The notes under the pieces were generated by a model. The model was not told the origin of the DNA. It saw nothing but the letters and a program-made list of their open reading frames with translations, and ran no database searches. A stretch of DNA of 64,000 bases from an uncultured Prevotella sp. (GTDB lineage Bacteria; Bacteroidota; Bacteroidia; Bacteroidales; Bacteroidaceae): the NCBI GenBank assembly GCA_937895845.1, contig CALBLK010000071.1, positions 1 to 64,000 of the forward strand, written 5' to 3'. A program made the position numbers and the translations under genes. Each line of letters begins with the position of its first letter. The first letter of the stretch is position 1. Positions 17,256 to 25,568 of this stretch are shown here, one piece after another.

Positions 17256-19598
17256 TTAGAATTTAACTGCCACCTTGAACCGAACGCCCTGCCGGGTGGC
17301 AGTGGGGAGGTCAAGGTAGGTCACACGCCGCACATACTCGATGTGCAGGAAGCGCAATATGTTGTGAATGCCGGCCACCCACTCCACATAGGGCCGGCCC
17401 TGTTCCATGGGGTGGCAACCAAGAGGCAGCTGCTGGCCGGCGTTCTTGCTGGTGAGCGTGCCCCAGAGCGAACGCACACCAACGAACTCCCTCCACTTCA
17501 GGCTGCGCAGCAGCGGCACCCGGTTGAACAGTTTTCCGTTGAGGTCCCAGGTGACACTGGCCATGGCATAGCGGTCCATGAGCAGTTCCATGTCGTCGAC
17601 CAGGGCGAACGAGCCGCCCCGGGTGACGTAGGAGAGGTTGGCCGGTGCCATCATCAGCAGGAGGAAAGGCACCCTGCTCCACTGCGCTCCGGCCCGGACC
17701 CGCACATCAGCCTTGCCCCAGCTGTTGAGCCAGAAGCGGCGGAAGAGCGAGGCTTCGGTCTGATGGTAGCCCACCTGTCCGCCCAGCAGGCGGTCGATTC
17801 CCATGGTGTGGCTGAGCGTGAGCACCGGCGCGTCAAGGTTGAGCGGCCGGCGGCGCGTCTTGGTGACAATGGCCTTCTCGCCAGGTGCATAGCGCAGGGT
17901 GAGCGAGAGGGCCGTGGTGCGCAGCCACGGACCACCGCCGCCAGCATCCGTCACGCCCCATTCCGGCACGCTGACCAGCCGCTGGCGCTCGGCGGTGAGA
18001 CACAGCGTGGTGCGCAGTCCCGACATTTCCTCGCGGTCGAGCGTGAGCTGCTGGCGGTTGTAATAGGTCTGTCGGCGGCGTCGGCTCCACCTTGCGGCCA
18101 TGAACACATTGTCCTTGTCAGTGCCAAGAAAGCGGTCTGCCGGTGCGTGCACATCGTAAGTGGACATCAGACTCACCGTTCTTACGGGGAATTCCTCGGG
18201 CAGATAGCGCTTGCGGTTAAACGAATAGGTGGCCTCGGCCTTGTAATAGTTGTTCCGGCTGCGCCATCCCCTGGCATAGTAGCCGCTGAAGAAGAGTTGG
18301 GGATGCAGCTCGGCAGTGGTCTGTCCGCCTATCCGGGTGCGCAGTCCGTCAACGGGGTTGGTGCTCACCATACTGCTCACCGGGCCGATGTCAAAGCGGC
18401 TGGGGCGCCCCGCACGCCCGGTCTCTACATAGTTTTCAACGAGCAGGCCAATGGCTTCGCGCGCCAGATGCCACTGCCCCGACCGCCGGACGCCGTCGAC
18501 AAAGCTCCCGAGGCGCTGTTCGCCAAGGGTGAGGCCAACCGGGCGCACCACGTTCCAATAGGCCTCGGGGCGCATCCGGGCGCGCTCCTGCTCGGCAGCG
18601 GTATGCCGGCGGCTGAAGAGGGAGTCGGGCACGGGGGCAAAGCTGTGGCCTTGCAGACGGGTGTTGCGGACAACCACCGCTCGCTGGAGAAAGTCAAAGA
18701 GCCTGAGCTCCACCACCATATCGTCATGGACTAGCGCCCACACACTGTCGGCCACTTGGCCGAACTCCTGGAGCACGAGCAGCCGGTCTACAAAGTTGAC
18801 GCCGGTCTGCCTGGGGAGGGCGAGCTGGCAGCGGCGCACCTGGTAGCTGCCATCGTCCATGACATACAGCTCGCCGCTAAACCCGAAGTCAAGCGTGTTG
18901 GCCGGCCGGAAGAAAAGATGCACGCAGCGGTCGCGCCCCACGCTTACGGTGTCAACTATAAAATAATGGTAGAAAGCGGTTGCGCCGTCGGCAATGGGCG
19001 AGGCTATGGTGTGTTGCAGCAGCCGGATGGCGTTGTCGTAGATGTTCACGTCGGTGAAGAAGTCGCGCAGGGCTGCCGTCAGCACGTTCCCCGTGCGCAG
19101 CAGGTCCCCTATGCCTGTGGCGCGGTCGGCCAGAGCGATGTCGCGCTCGGCATACGGATGGCGCCTGTACACCCTGTGGCTGACGCTCTCGCTGACCGAC
19201 AGGGGCAGGACGAGCCGGCCGTTATACGGACAGTACTCCACAAGATTTCTGGCTCCTGGCAGTGCCTTCCACAGGCCGCGCTCCAGCTCGGCTGGCTTCA
19301 CATCGTTGGCCGCCAGCGTTATCTTCTGGTACCTGCGGTACTGGTATTGGTCAAGGCGTTCAATCCCGTTGTTGCGCTTGGCGGCTATCACGCGCCGCAT
19401 CAGCTCCACGGCCGGGTTGCCCTTGCGCACATAGCGGCCACGCTTCTTGCTCACCGTCACCTCCCTGATGTGGTGGGTCTTGTTGTACCATTTCGCTGTG
19501 TCAGCGTCCAAGCCGGAGCCGGGCTGGGCGTGGCAGAGCCAAGCAGGAAGGGGGAGGAGCAGAAAGAGAACAAGGAGAATGGCCGCTCTCGCGCTCAC
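17256..19598 (-). CDS. DUF5686-family outer-membrane protein
   Basis: A 780-residue protein with a signal peptide (ILLVLFLLLPLPAWLCHAQ) and a family-typical segment RGRYVRKGNPAVELMRRVIA (about 54-73), followed by a long alternating beta-strand pattern ending in an aromatic residue (FKVAVKF), as in outer-membrane barrels. Many relatives carry an N-terminal carboxypeptidase-regulatory-like domain; it is absent here, so this is a short form. It starts with GTG at 19598, overlapping the stop of the CDP-alcohol phosphatidyltransferase gene by four bases, so the two are translationally coupled. Function of the family is not established. Confidence 0.82.
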   Translation of the reverse strand: MSARAAILLVLFLLLPLPAWLCHAQPGSGLDADTAKWYNKTHHIREVTVSKKRGRYVRKGNPAVELMRRVIAAKRNNGIERLDQYQYRRYQKITLAANDVKPAELERGLWKALPGARNLVEYCPYNGRLVLPLSVSESVSHRVYRRHPYAERDIALADRATGIGDLLRTGNVLTAALRDFFTDVNIYDNAIRLLQHTIASPIADGATAFYHYFIVDTVSVGRDRCVHLFFRPANTLDFGFSGELYVMDDGSYQVRRCQLALPRQTGVNFVDRLLVLQEFGQVADSVWALVHDDMVVELRLFDFLQRAVVVRNTRLQGHSFAPVPDSLFSRRHTAAEQERARMRPEAYWNVVRPVGLTLGEQRLGSFVDGVRRSGQWHLAREAIGLLVENYVETGRAGRPSRFDIGPVSSMVSTNPVDGLRTRIGGQTTAELHPQLFFSGYYARGWRSRNNYYKAEATYSFNRKRYLPEEFPVRTVSLMSTYDVHAPADRFLGTDKDNVFMAARWSRRRRQTYYNRQQLTLDREEMSGLRTTLCLTAERQRLVSVPEWGVTDAGGGGPWLRTTALSLTLRYAPGEKAIVTKTRRRPLNLDAPVLTLSHTMGIDRLLGGQVGYHQTEASLFRRFWLNSWGKADVRVRAGAQWSRVPFLLLMMAPANLSYVTRGGSFALVDDMELLMDRYAMASVTWDLNGKLFNRVPLLRSLKWREFVGVRSLWGTLTSKNAGQQLPLGCHPMEQGRPYVEWVAGIHNILRFLHIEYVRRVTYLDLPTATRQGVRFKVAVKF

Positions 19599-20539
19599 GC
19601 CTCAAACCATTTGTGGTTCAGCTCGCGGCACATCCGCTCGTGGGTGCGGTGCATCTTGAGATACATCAGCGGCATGACGGTCAGCTCCACCACAGGATAG
19701 AGGTAGGGCACGCCCGCGAGACACCCCACGAACAGGGTGATGGCACGCAGGTTGTGGGTCAGCATGTTGGTGTATTTCATCAGCGGCAGCGAGCGCGCTC
19801 TCACCTCGTCGCGCAGCTCTTGGGGGATGTCGGCGGCATTGGGATAGTGCTGCTGGATGTTCCTGTAGAACACTTGGAAGTTTGGCGTGTCCTTCTCCTG
19901 CGCCGCACAGTAGTTGCCATAGAGTGTGTAGTAGAACCTGTCAAACCACTTCTCCTTGGGCAGGGCCTTTACGATGGCGCGCTGCGAGGCGGAGTCGTCA
20001 AGCTCGCTCCCCGCCTTGCCCAGGAGGAAGAAGAGATGAATCTGCCGGTAGTAGTCGGCCAGCCGGCACTGGGGCGTGTGGCCGAAGACACCGGCGCAGA
20101 AGACAAGGGCCAGCCCCCAAAGGCCCCATCTCACCCCGATGAAGGGGATGGGGTCGTCGAAGATGCGGAGGAAGATGGCAAAATAGATGCACGTGAACCA
20201 CACATCGCTGGAGAAACCGTCAAGCGCGCGGCCCAGCAGCGAGCGCTGGTTGGTCATGCGGGCGAGCTGTCCGTCGGCGGAGTCGCAGAAGTTGGCCAGG
20301 GTGAGCAGCAGCACGCCAAGCAGGTTGTGCGCCAGGTCGGTGTAGTAGAACATCCACCCGGCCGCCGCGCCAAGGAAGAAGGAGAAGATGGTGATGGCAT
20401 TGGGGGTGATGTGCAACCGCTCGGCGGCCAGTGCCACCAGCAGGCCCATGGGACGGTTGAAATGGATGTCGAGCCACTCCTCCGTGTCGTCCGACTTGAA
20501 GGAGGCTCGCAACAGTTCGTTGAATTTTCGCTTGTTCAT
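19595..20539 (-). CDS. CDP-alcohol phosphatidyltransferase-family membrane enzyme
   Basis: Transfers a phosphoalcohol or phosphatidyl group from a CDP-activated donor to an alcohol, within the inner membrane. The motif DSADGQLAR...GRALDGFSSD (about residues 86-112 from the chosen start) carries the metal-binding aspartates, and hydrophobic segments surround it. The last aspartate is one residue further along than in the usual D-x3-D ending. A C-terminal extension of about 130 residues follows the first membrane block. The ATG at 20539 is preferred over an in-frame start at 20623, which would overlap the upstream gene. The nucleotidyltransferase before it could make its CDP-linked substrate, by analogy with the inositol-phosphate cytidylyltransferase and synthase pair of thermophiles. 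Confidence 0.85.
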   Translation of the reverse strand: MNKRKFNELLRASFKSDDTEEWLDIHFNRPMGLLVALAAERLHITPNAITIFSFFLGAAAGWMFYYTDLAHNLLGVLLLTLANFCDSADGQLARMTNQRSLLGRALDGFSSDVWFTCIYFAIFLRIFDDPIPFIGVRWGLWGLALVFCAGVFGHTPQCRLADYYRQIHLFFLLGKAGSELDDSASQRAIVKALPKEKWFDRFYYTLYGNYCAAQEKDTPNFQVFYRNIQQHYPNAADIPQELRDEVRARSLPLMKYTNMLTHNLRAITLFVGCLAGVPYLYPVVELTVMPLMYLKMHRTHERMCRELNHKWFEA

Positions 20540-20570
20540 AATAAAATAGGTGGTCAATATGGTCGTTGGG

Positions 20571-21290
20571 TCATCCGTTAACAGCCTCCGCTTTTTTGAT
20601 GTCACCGGCATGGTCGATGTCAAACACTTTGGAGAAAGGCCAGGCTTTCAGCCTGCAGCCGTCGGCGATGAGGGCGCGCTGGAAGTTGCGCATCCTGCTC
20701 TCGCTGCGCTCCAGGCAGCCCCGCAGGGTGTCTATGGCCCTCGGGGTGAGACCGTAGATCCCGCCGGAAATGTAGCGGCAGCTGTCCGAACGGTCAAGAA
20801 AGGCGGTGATGTCCATGCGGTCATCGGTGGCCACATAGAGCGGCTTCTCGTCGTCAACATAGTCGGTCACGCCCATCATGCCGTCGGCCTCGCCTTGGGC
20901 CACGGCCTGTCGGAAGTCATGGATATAGGTGCGAAACTCGTCCTCGGGAAAGATGGTGTCCACCGTGGTCAGACAGAAGGGGCCGTCAGTGAGCCAGGGG
21001 CTCAAGGCTGCAAAGCTGTGCATGGAGCTGGGCGTGGTCTTCACCACCACGCGCAGGGGGACTTTCCGTCCGTTCAGTCCGTCACGCTGCACGGCCCTGA
21101 GGTGGCGTTCCACCTCGGGGCGCAGGTCGTTGCACACCACGTCTATCTCCTCCGCACCATTGTCCATAAACACTCTGACGAGGCGGTCTACCAGCATCTC
21201 GCCCCTCACCTTGACCAAGGGCTTGGGCACACTGACACCCTCGGCCGCCAGCCGGCTTCCTTCTCCGGCTGCAATAATTGCAAATTTCAT
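20571..21290 (-). CDS. sugar- or polyol-phosphate nucleotidyltransferase
   Basis: A 239-residue NTP transferase of the GT-A-like fold. The N-terminal signature (IIAAGEGSRLAAEGVSVPKP, residues 4-23) contains the nucleotide-binding AAGEGSRL loop and the PKPLV lysine, and a TVD motif at about 115 may bind the metal. The size and the AEG-x2-xPKPLV pattern fit cytidylyltransferases acting on small phosphoalcohols or polyol phosphates as well as sugar-1-phosphate enzymes. It lies 31 bases before the CDP-alcohol phosphatidyltransferase gene, which favours a role in making a CDP-activated headgroup. The substrate is inference. Confidence 0.8.
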   Translation of the reverse strand: MKFAIIAAGEGSRLAAEGVSVPKPLVKVRGEMLVDRLVRVFMDNGAEEIDVVCNDLRPEVERHLRAVQRDGLNGRKVPLRVVVKTTPSSMHSFAALSPWLTDGPFCLTTVDTIFPEDEFRTYIHDFRQAVAQGEADGMMGVTDYVDDEKPLYVATDDRMDITAFLDRSDSCRYISGGIYGLTPRAIDTLRGCLERSESRMRNFQRALIADGCRLKAWPFSKVFDIDHAGDIKKAEAVNG

Positions 21291-21348
21291 ACGCTAAACA
21301 GAACTTTTATTCCGACAGGGCAGCACCGTTCCACCGGCACAGTCCCTG

Positions 21349-21699
21349 TCACTCCAAGCCTCCCAGCTGCTTTCTGAGAGCCACCAGCTCGTCGCGCACC
21401 GCCGCGAGCCGCGCCAGCACCTCGGCGGTCTTGTCGGCACCATCGCGGTTGGAGTTGATAATTTTCTTGGCGGCGGCCAGCTTGAACCCTCTCACCTTCA
21501 CCAGGTTGTGAATGAGCTTTATCTGCTCTATGTCCTTGTCGGAGTATTGGCGCACCTTGCTCGGCCCCTTTGTCTTGGGCCTGAGATAGGGAAACTCCTG
21601 CTCCCAGTAGCGCAGCGTGCTCTCGTTGAGCCCGAACATCTGGGCCACCTCACTGATAGAGTAATACAGTTTGAGCTTCTTTTCTTGGTTCAGTGCCAT
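21349..21699 (-). CDS. MerR-family transcriptional regulator
   Basis: A 116-residue DNA-binding protein with a winged helix-turn-helix at the N-terminus (YSISEVAQMFGLNESTLRYW, then VRQYSDKDIEQIKLI) and a short coiled dimerisation helix (AEVLARLAAVRDELVALRKQL) with no effector domain. The ATG at 21699 is chosen because the MerR fold begins there and a -7 box lies just upstream; the frame stays open further upstream but into AT-rich noncoding sequence. It heads the minus-strand cluster and is 58 bases before the nucleotidyltransferase gene, so it may control it. Such short MerR proteins are widespread in Bacteroidales with unknown targets. Confidence 0.85.
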   Translation of the reverse strand: MALNQEKKLKLYYSISEVAQMFGLNESTLRYWEQEFPYLRPKTKGPSKVRQYSDKDIEQIKLIHNLVKVRGFKLAAAKKIINSNRDGADKTAEVLARLAAVRDELVALRKQLGGLE

Positions 21700-21723
21700 A
21701 TCCGCATCTTTACTATTGGTCTG

Positions 21724-21731
21724 CAAAAGTA
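21724..21731 (-). promoter_or_regulatory. -7 box of the merR cluster promoter
   Basis: CAAAAGTA on the plus strand reads TACTTTTG on the minus strand, 25 bases before the MerR ATG. It would drive the whole 21.7-16.6 kb cluster. Confidence 0.5.
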
Positions 21732-21821
21732 CAAAAAACCGTGTGATTTGCGTGTGAAACAGCCGAAATATATTTCCAACCGGCAGGTTTTCAGCGCTAT
21801 TTGATGGTAGGTTGCCTGTTG

Positions 21822-21986
21822 TTATTTTTCCTTGAACATCGAGGATGTGTTTCTTCCCAACCATCTAAAGAAAGGGTATTCTTCCAGACAAGACTTCATT
21901 TTGAGATAGACGAGCATGATAATTGTCATAATAGCCACGCTGCATACGACACAATAATCTGGAGATAATAGGGCTGTCGCAAACAT
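21822..21986 (-). pseudogene. 54-codon membrane-protein fragment or small membrane protein
   Basis: In an AT-rich gap between the MerR gene and ribD, one minus-strand frame encodes 54 residues with two hydrophobic stretches (FATALLSPDYCVVCSVAIM, then TIIMLVYLK) and a basic, aromatic end (FFRWLGRN). The frame runs a further 20-odd codons upstream to a stop at about 22055. It reads like the C-terminal remnant of a multi-pass membrane protein (the LGRN motif recalls acyltransferases), but it could be a real small protein or chance. Confidence 0.3.
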
Positions 21987-22134
21987 AAAAAGAATGAAAA
22001 GGCAGCTTTCACAGATTATTTCCGCACTGATTGTAAGTGGACAAGTAGGCGATAAAGGTTAGGCTATATAGGTTCTCGGCGCTGCTGATTGCCAAAAAAA
22101 TCAAGATGTGCTCATGATATTCGGGCATAATTCG

Positions 22135-22142
22135 TACTTTTG
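22135..22142 (+). promoter_or_regulatory. -7 box of ribD promoter
   Basis: TACTTTTG matches TAnnTTTG. It rules out the in-frame GTG at 22108, which lies before it, as the ribD start. No FMN riboswitch-like sequence is seen between this box and ribD. Confidence 0.5.
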
Positions 22143-22206
22143 CAGACAGCAAGACGGCCTTGTAGGCTTCGCCAAGATGGCAAGCGGAAAGGCGATGGGT
22201 AAAGTT

Positions 22207-23124
22207 ATGACCAACGAAGACGAGAAATATATGCGGCGCTGCCTTCAGCTGGCAGCCAACGGAAGGCAGAATGCGAAGCCTAACCCCATGGTGGGCGCGG
22301 TGATTGTGGCTGGCGGAAGGATTATTGGCGAGGGCTATCACGTGAGGTGTGGCGAAGGCCATGCCGAGGTGAACGCGTTTGCCTCGGTGAGGGCGGAGGA
22401 CGAGCCATTGCTGCGCGAGGCCACCATTTATGTGAGTTTGGAGCCATGCGCGCACTATGGAAAGACCCCTCCCTGTGCCGACTTGATTGTCAGCAAGGGC
22501 GTGCGCCGGGCCGTGGTGGGCTGCATCGACCCCTTTGCCCAGGTGCAGGGCCGTGGCATCCGCAAGCTGCGCGAGGCCGGCATCGAGGTGGAAGTGGGCG
22601 TGCTGCAAGCCGAGTGCGAGGCGCTCAACAGGTGCTTCTTCACCTTTCACCGCGAGCGGCGGCCCTACATCATGCTGAAATGGGCGCAGTCGGCCAATGG
22701 TTTCATTGACGACCATGGGCACCCGGTGGCTTTCTCCACCCCCTTCACACGGATGCTGGTTCACAGGCTGCGGTCAGAGGTTGACGCCATCGCCGTGGGC
22801 CGTGTCACCGACGAGCGCGAGCGCCCGGGCCTCAACGTGCGCTACTGGAGCGGCCGCTCGCCCCTGCGCCTCGTCATTGACCACGCCCATCCGCTCAACC
22901 TCGCCAGTCTGCATGCCCAGCAGGTGCAGTCGCTCCTGGTGGAGGGCGGTGCAAAGACACTGCAATGGTTCATGGACAACGGTCTGTGGGACGAGATTCG
23001 CATTGAGACGGCCCCTGTGGCCATCGCCGATGGCACCCGGGCGCCGCAGCTTCCGGCTGGCATCGCCATCCTCTCCTCAGAGAACATTGACGGGAACTGC
23101 ATAATAAGGTACAAGAAAGGCTGA
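22207..23124 (+). CDS. ribD: bifunctional riboflavin biosynthesis protein RibD, short form
   Basis: Deaminates and then reduces the pyrimidine intermediate of riboflavin synthesis. From the ATG at 22207 the protein has 305 residues. The deaminase half carries the zinc-site motifs HAEVNAF and PCAHYGKTPPC. The reductase half has RPYIMLKWAQSANGFI, a DAIAVGRVT segment and LLVEGGAKTLQWF. It is about 40-60 residues shorter than the usual RibD because the middle of the reductase domain is reduced. In-frame ATGs at 22177 and 22195 are possible, but MTNEDEKYMRRCLQLA is the typical family start. Other riboflavin genes are not adjacent. Confidence 0.92.
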   Translation: MTNEDEKYMRRCLQLAANGRQNAKPNPMVGAVIVAGGRIIGEGYHVRCGEGHAEVNAFASVRAEDEPLLREATIYVSLEPCAHYGKTPPCADLIVSKGVRRAVVGCIDPFAQVQGRGIRKLREAGIEVEVGVLQAECEALNRCFFTFHRERRPYIMLKWAQSANGFIDDHGHPVAFSTPFTRMLVHRLRSEVDAIAVGRVTDERERPGLNVRYWSGRSPLRLVIDHAHPLNLASLHAQQVQSLLVEGGAKTLQWFMDNGLWDEIRIETAPVAIADGTRAPQLPAGIAILSSENIDGNCIIRYKKG

Positions 23125-23180
23125 CCGCCACCTGTCTGTTTCACGCCGCCGAAACGACGGCGCGCGCATCCGGCAGAAAC

Positions 23181-23223
23181 GCCATCCCCCGGCTTGGGCA
23201 CTTGTCCCAGGCCGGGGGATGGC
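23181..23223. terminator. bidirectional hairpin between ribD and rnhA
   Basis: Outer stem GCCATCCCCCGGC / GCCGGGGGATGGC with a second inner TGGG/CCCA stem. It sits between convergent genes. The run of T needed for intrinsic termination is missing, so efficiency is uncertain. Confidence 0.6.
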
Positions 23224-23233
23224 GCATTGTGGC

Positions 23234-23710
23234 CTACCCTTTCCGTCCGAAGTCGGCGGGCACCTCGCCCCAGCGCTTCGTCTCCCACTTCACCACCGGG
23301 TTGCTGTAGGTGTGGGTGCGCAGCCACTGCTCGGCCCGCGCAATGATTTGGTAGAGCTGCTCGGTGCGCGGCGTGCGCCCGAGCTTGGTCTTGCACTGCC
23401 GCTTCTTGACCCAGAGGATGGCATTGTAAGAGTCTGAGTAGACGGTGGTGCCGGTGCGTCCCTGCTGCTGGAGCATGGCCAGCGCGTGGACAATGGCCAG
23501 AAACTCGCCGATGTTGTTCGTGCCATGGAGCGGCCCGTAGCGGAACACCCGCTGCCCGGTGGCCAAGTCGACACCCTGGTATTCCATCGGCCCCGGGTTG
23601 CCGCTGCAGGCCGCGTCAACCGCAATGGCGTCGGCCCTCACCTCGGGAGGCAAGTGCAGCACCGTGTCGTTACGCCAGTCGGGCGGGCTTGGCGGCAGAT
23701 TGTTACTCAT
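23234..23710 (-). CDS. rnhA: ribonuclease HI-family protein
   Basis: Cleaves RNA in RNA-DNA hybrids. The 158-residue protein carries the four catalytic acids: Asp32 in VDAACSGNPGP, Glu69 in NNIGEFLA, Asp93 in YSDSYNA and Asp153 in VPADFGRK. An N-terminal 25-residue extension precedes the RNase H fold. The fold lacks the basic protrusion of E. coli RNase HI. Genes of this type are common in Bacteroidales. The stop faces ribD across a hairpin; argS lies just upstream on the same strand, 16 bases away, so the two may be co-transcribed. Confidence 0.9.
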   Translation of the reverse strand: MSNNLPPSPPDWRNDTVLHLPPEVRADAIAVDAACSGNPGPMEYQGVDLATGQRVFRYGPLHGTNNIGEFLAIVHALAMLQQQGRTGTTVYSDSYNAILWVKKRQCKTKLGRTPRTEQLYQIIARAEQWLRTHTYSNPVVKWETKRWGEVPADFGRKG

Positions 23711-23726
23711 GCTTCACGGCGTTTGC

Positions 23727-25541
23727 TTACATTCTCTCGGGCACCTCGATGCCCAGCAGGGCCATGCCGTTCTTGATGATTTTGGCCACGTTGCGCGCCA
23801 GCACCAGGCGGAATATCTTTGTGGCCTCGTCCTCTTCCTTGAGAATGCTGTAATCGTGATAGAACTGGTTGAACTCCTTGGTCAGCTCGTAGCAGTAGTT
23901 GGCGATGCCGCTCGGACTGTAGTCCTTGCCGGCCTGGGCCACGGCTGCGCCAAACTCGTTCATCTTCTGAATCAGCTCAGCCTCCTTGACACTCACCGGG
24001 GCCCCGTCCGGCAGGCTGCCGGCACTGATGCCCTGGTCGGCCGCCTTGCGCAGGATGCTGCGTATGCGGGCGTAGGTGTACTGGATGAACGGCCCGGTGT
24101 TGCCGTTGAAGTCGATGCTCTCCTCGGGGTTGAACAGCATGTTCTTGCGGGCGTCCACCTTGAGGATGAAATATTTCAGCGCGCCCATGCCCACGATGCG
24201 CGCTATCTCGCTTCGCTCGCTCTCAGAGATGTCGTCGAACTTGCCCAGCTCCTCGCTTGTCTTGCGGGCGTCGGCAATCATCTCGGCCACCAGGTCGTCA
24301 GCGTCCACCACGGTACCCTCGCGGCTCTTCATCTTGCCGTTGGGCAGCTCCACCATGCCATAGGAGAAGTGCACCAGCTCCTTGCCCCACTTGAAGCCCA
24401 GGCGGTCAAGCAGGATGGAGAGCACCTGGAAGTGGTAGTTCTGCTCGTTGCCCACCACATAGATCATCTTGTCGATGGGATAGTCCTTGAAGCGCATCTC
24501 GGCCGTGCCGATGTCCTGCGTCATGTACACGCTGGTGCCGTCGGAGCGGAGCAGCAGCTTCTGGTCGAGCCCCTCGCCGGTGAGGTCGGCCCACACGCTG
24601 TTGTCGGGCTTGCGGAAGAAGAGGCCCTTGGCCAGCCCCTCCTCCACCTTCGCCTTGCCTTTGAGGTAGGTGTCACTCTCGTAGTAAATCTTGTCGAAGC
24701 TCACGCCGAGTGCCTTGTAGGTCTCGGCGAACCCGGCGTACACCCAGTCGTTCATCCGCTTCCAGAGCGCGCGCACCTCGGGGTCGTTCTGCTCCCACTT
24801 CACCAGCATGGCGTGCGCCTCCTTGATGAGGGGGGCCTCCTCCTTGGCCTTCTTCTCGGCAGCCTCCTCGTCCATGCCGCCGGCCACATACTGCGCCTTG
24901 AGCTGCTTCACCTCCTCGCGGTAGTGCTTGTCGAAGGCCACATAGTAGTCGCCGATAAGGTGGTCGCCCTTCTTGCCGCTGCTCTCGGGCGTCTCGCCGT
25001 TGCCCCACTTGAGCCAGGCGAGCATGGACTTGCAGATGTGTATGCCGCGGTCGTTGACGATGTTGGTCTTGACCACGCGGTTGCCGTTGGCCTCCATGAT
25101 CTGCGCCAGGCTCCAGCCCAGCAGGTTGTTGCGCACGTGGCCGAGGTGCAGGGGCTTGTTGGTGTTGGGCGACGAGTACTCGATCATCACCAGCGGGCTG
25201 CCGGCCGTGGCCTTGCGCTCGCCAAAGTGGGGGTCGCTGTCAATGTCGCGGAGCATCTGCCGCCAGGCCTCCTGGGCCACGACGAGGTTGAGGAAGCCCT
25301 TGACCACGTTGTAGCCCGCCACCGCGTCGCAGTGTGCGGCGAGATACCGGCCCAGCTCCTCGCCCACCTCCTCGGGCTTCTTGCGGGCCATCTTCACGAA
25401 GGGGAACACCACCAGCGTGAGGTTCCCCTCGAACTCGCGCTTCGTCTTCTGCAACTGCACCATCTTCACGGGTGCCTCCTGGCCGTAGAGTGTCCTGACA
25501 CCCTCCAGCACCTTACCGGTTATCTGACTTTCGATATTCAT
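23727..25541 (-). CDS. argS: arginyl-tRNA synthetase
   Basis: Class I synthetase charging tRNA-Arg. The 604-residue protein has an N-terminal additional domain, the SSPNTNKPLHLGHVRNNLLG segment containing the HIGH-like HLGH motif, and a C-terminal alpha-helical anticodon-binding DALR domain (YTYARIRSILRKA onward) ending in EVPERM. Length and domain order are standard. It lies 27 bases after pflB on the same strand. Apart from co-orientation there is no functional link to the neighbours. Confidence 0.96.
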   Translation of the reverse strand: MNIESQITGKVLEGVRTLYGQEAPVKMVQLQKTKREFEGNLTLVVFPFVKMARKKPEEVGEELGRYLAAHCDAVAGYNVVKGFLNLVVAQEAWRQMLRDIDSDPHFGERKATAGSPLVMIEYSSPNTNKPLHLGHVRNNLLGWSLAQIMEANGNRVVKTNIVNDRGIHICKSMLAWLKWGNGETPESSGKKGDHLIGDYYVAFDKHYREEVKQLKAQYVAGGMDEEAAEKKAKEEAPLIKEAHAMLVKWEQNDPEVRALWKRMNDWVYAGFAETYKALGVSFDKIYYESDTYLKGKAKVEEGLAKGLFFRKPDNSVWADLTGEGLDQKLLLRSDGTSVYMTQDIGTAEMRFKDYPIDKMIYVVGNEQNYHFQVLSILLDRLGFKWGKELVHFSYGMVELPNGKMKSREGTVVDADDLVAEMIADARKTSEELGKFDDISESERSEIARIVGMGALKYFILKVDARKNMLFNPEESIDFNGNTGPFIQYTYARIRSILRKAADQGISAGSLPDGAPVSVKEAELIQKMNEFGAAVAQAGKDYSPSGIANYCYELTKEFNQFYHDYSILKEEDEATKIFRLVLARNVAKIIKNGMALLGIEVPERM

Positions 25542-25568
25542 AGTTCTGAAATGAAGAATGAAGAGTGA

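Noticed and set aside
17256..19598. DUF5686 protein as a TonB-dependent transporter
   Set aside because: No plug domain or TonB box is seen; the RKGNPAVELMRRVIA segment fits DUF5686.
22143..22206. FMN riboswitch before ribD
   Set aside because: The leader between the -7 box and ribD is about 60 bases and shows none of the conserved FMN-element sequence; too short.
23559..25568. 669-residue plus-strand open frame
   Set aside because: Antisense to argS; no recognisable domain.
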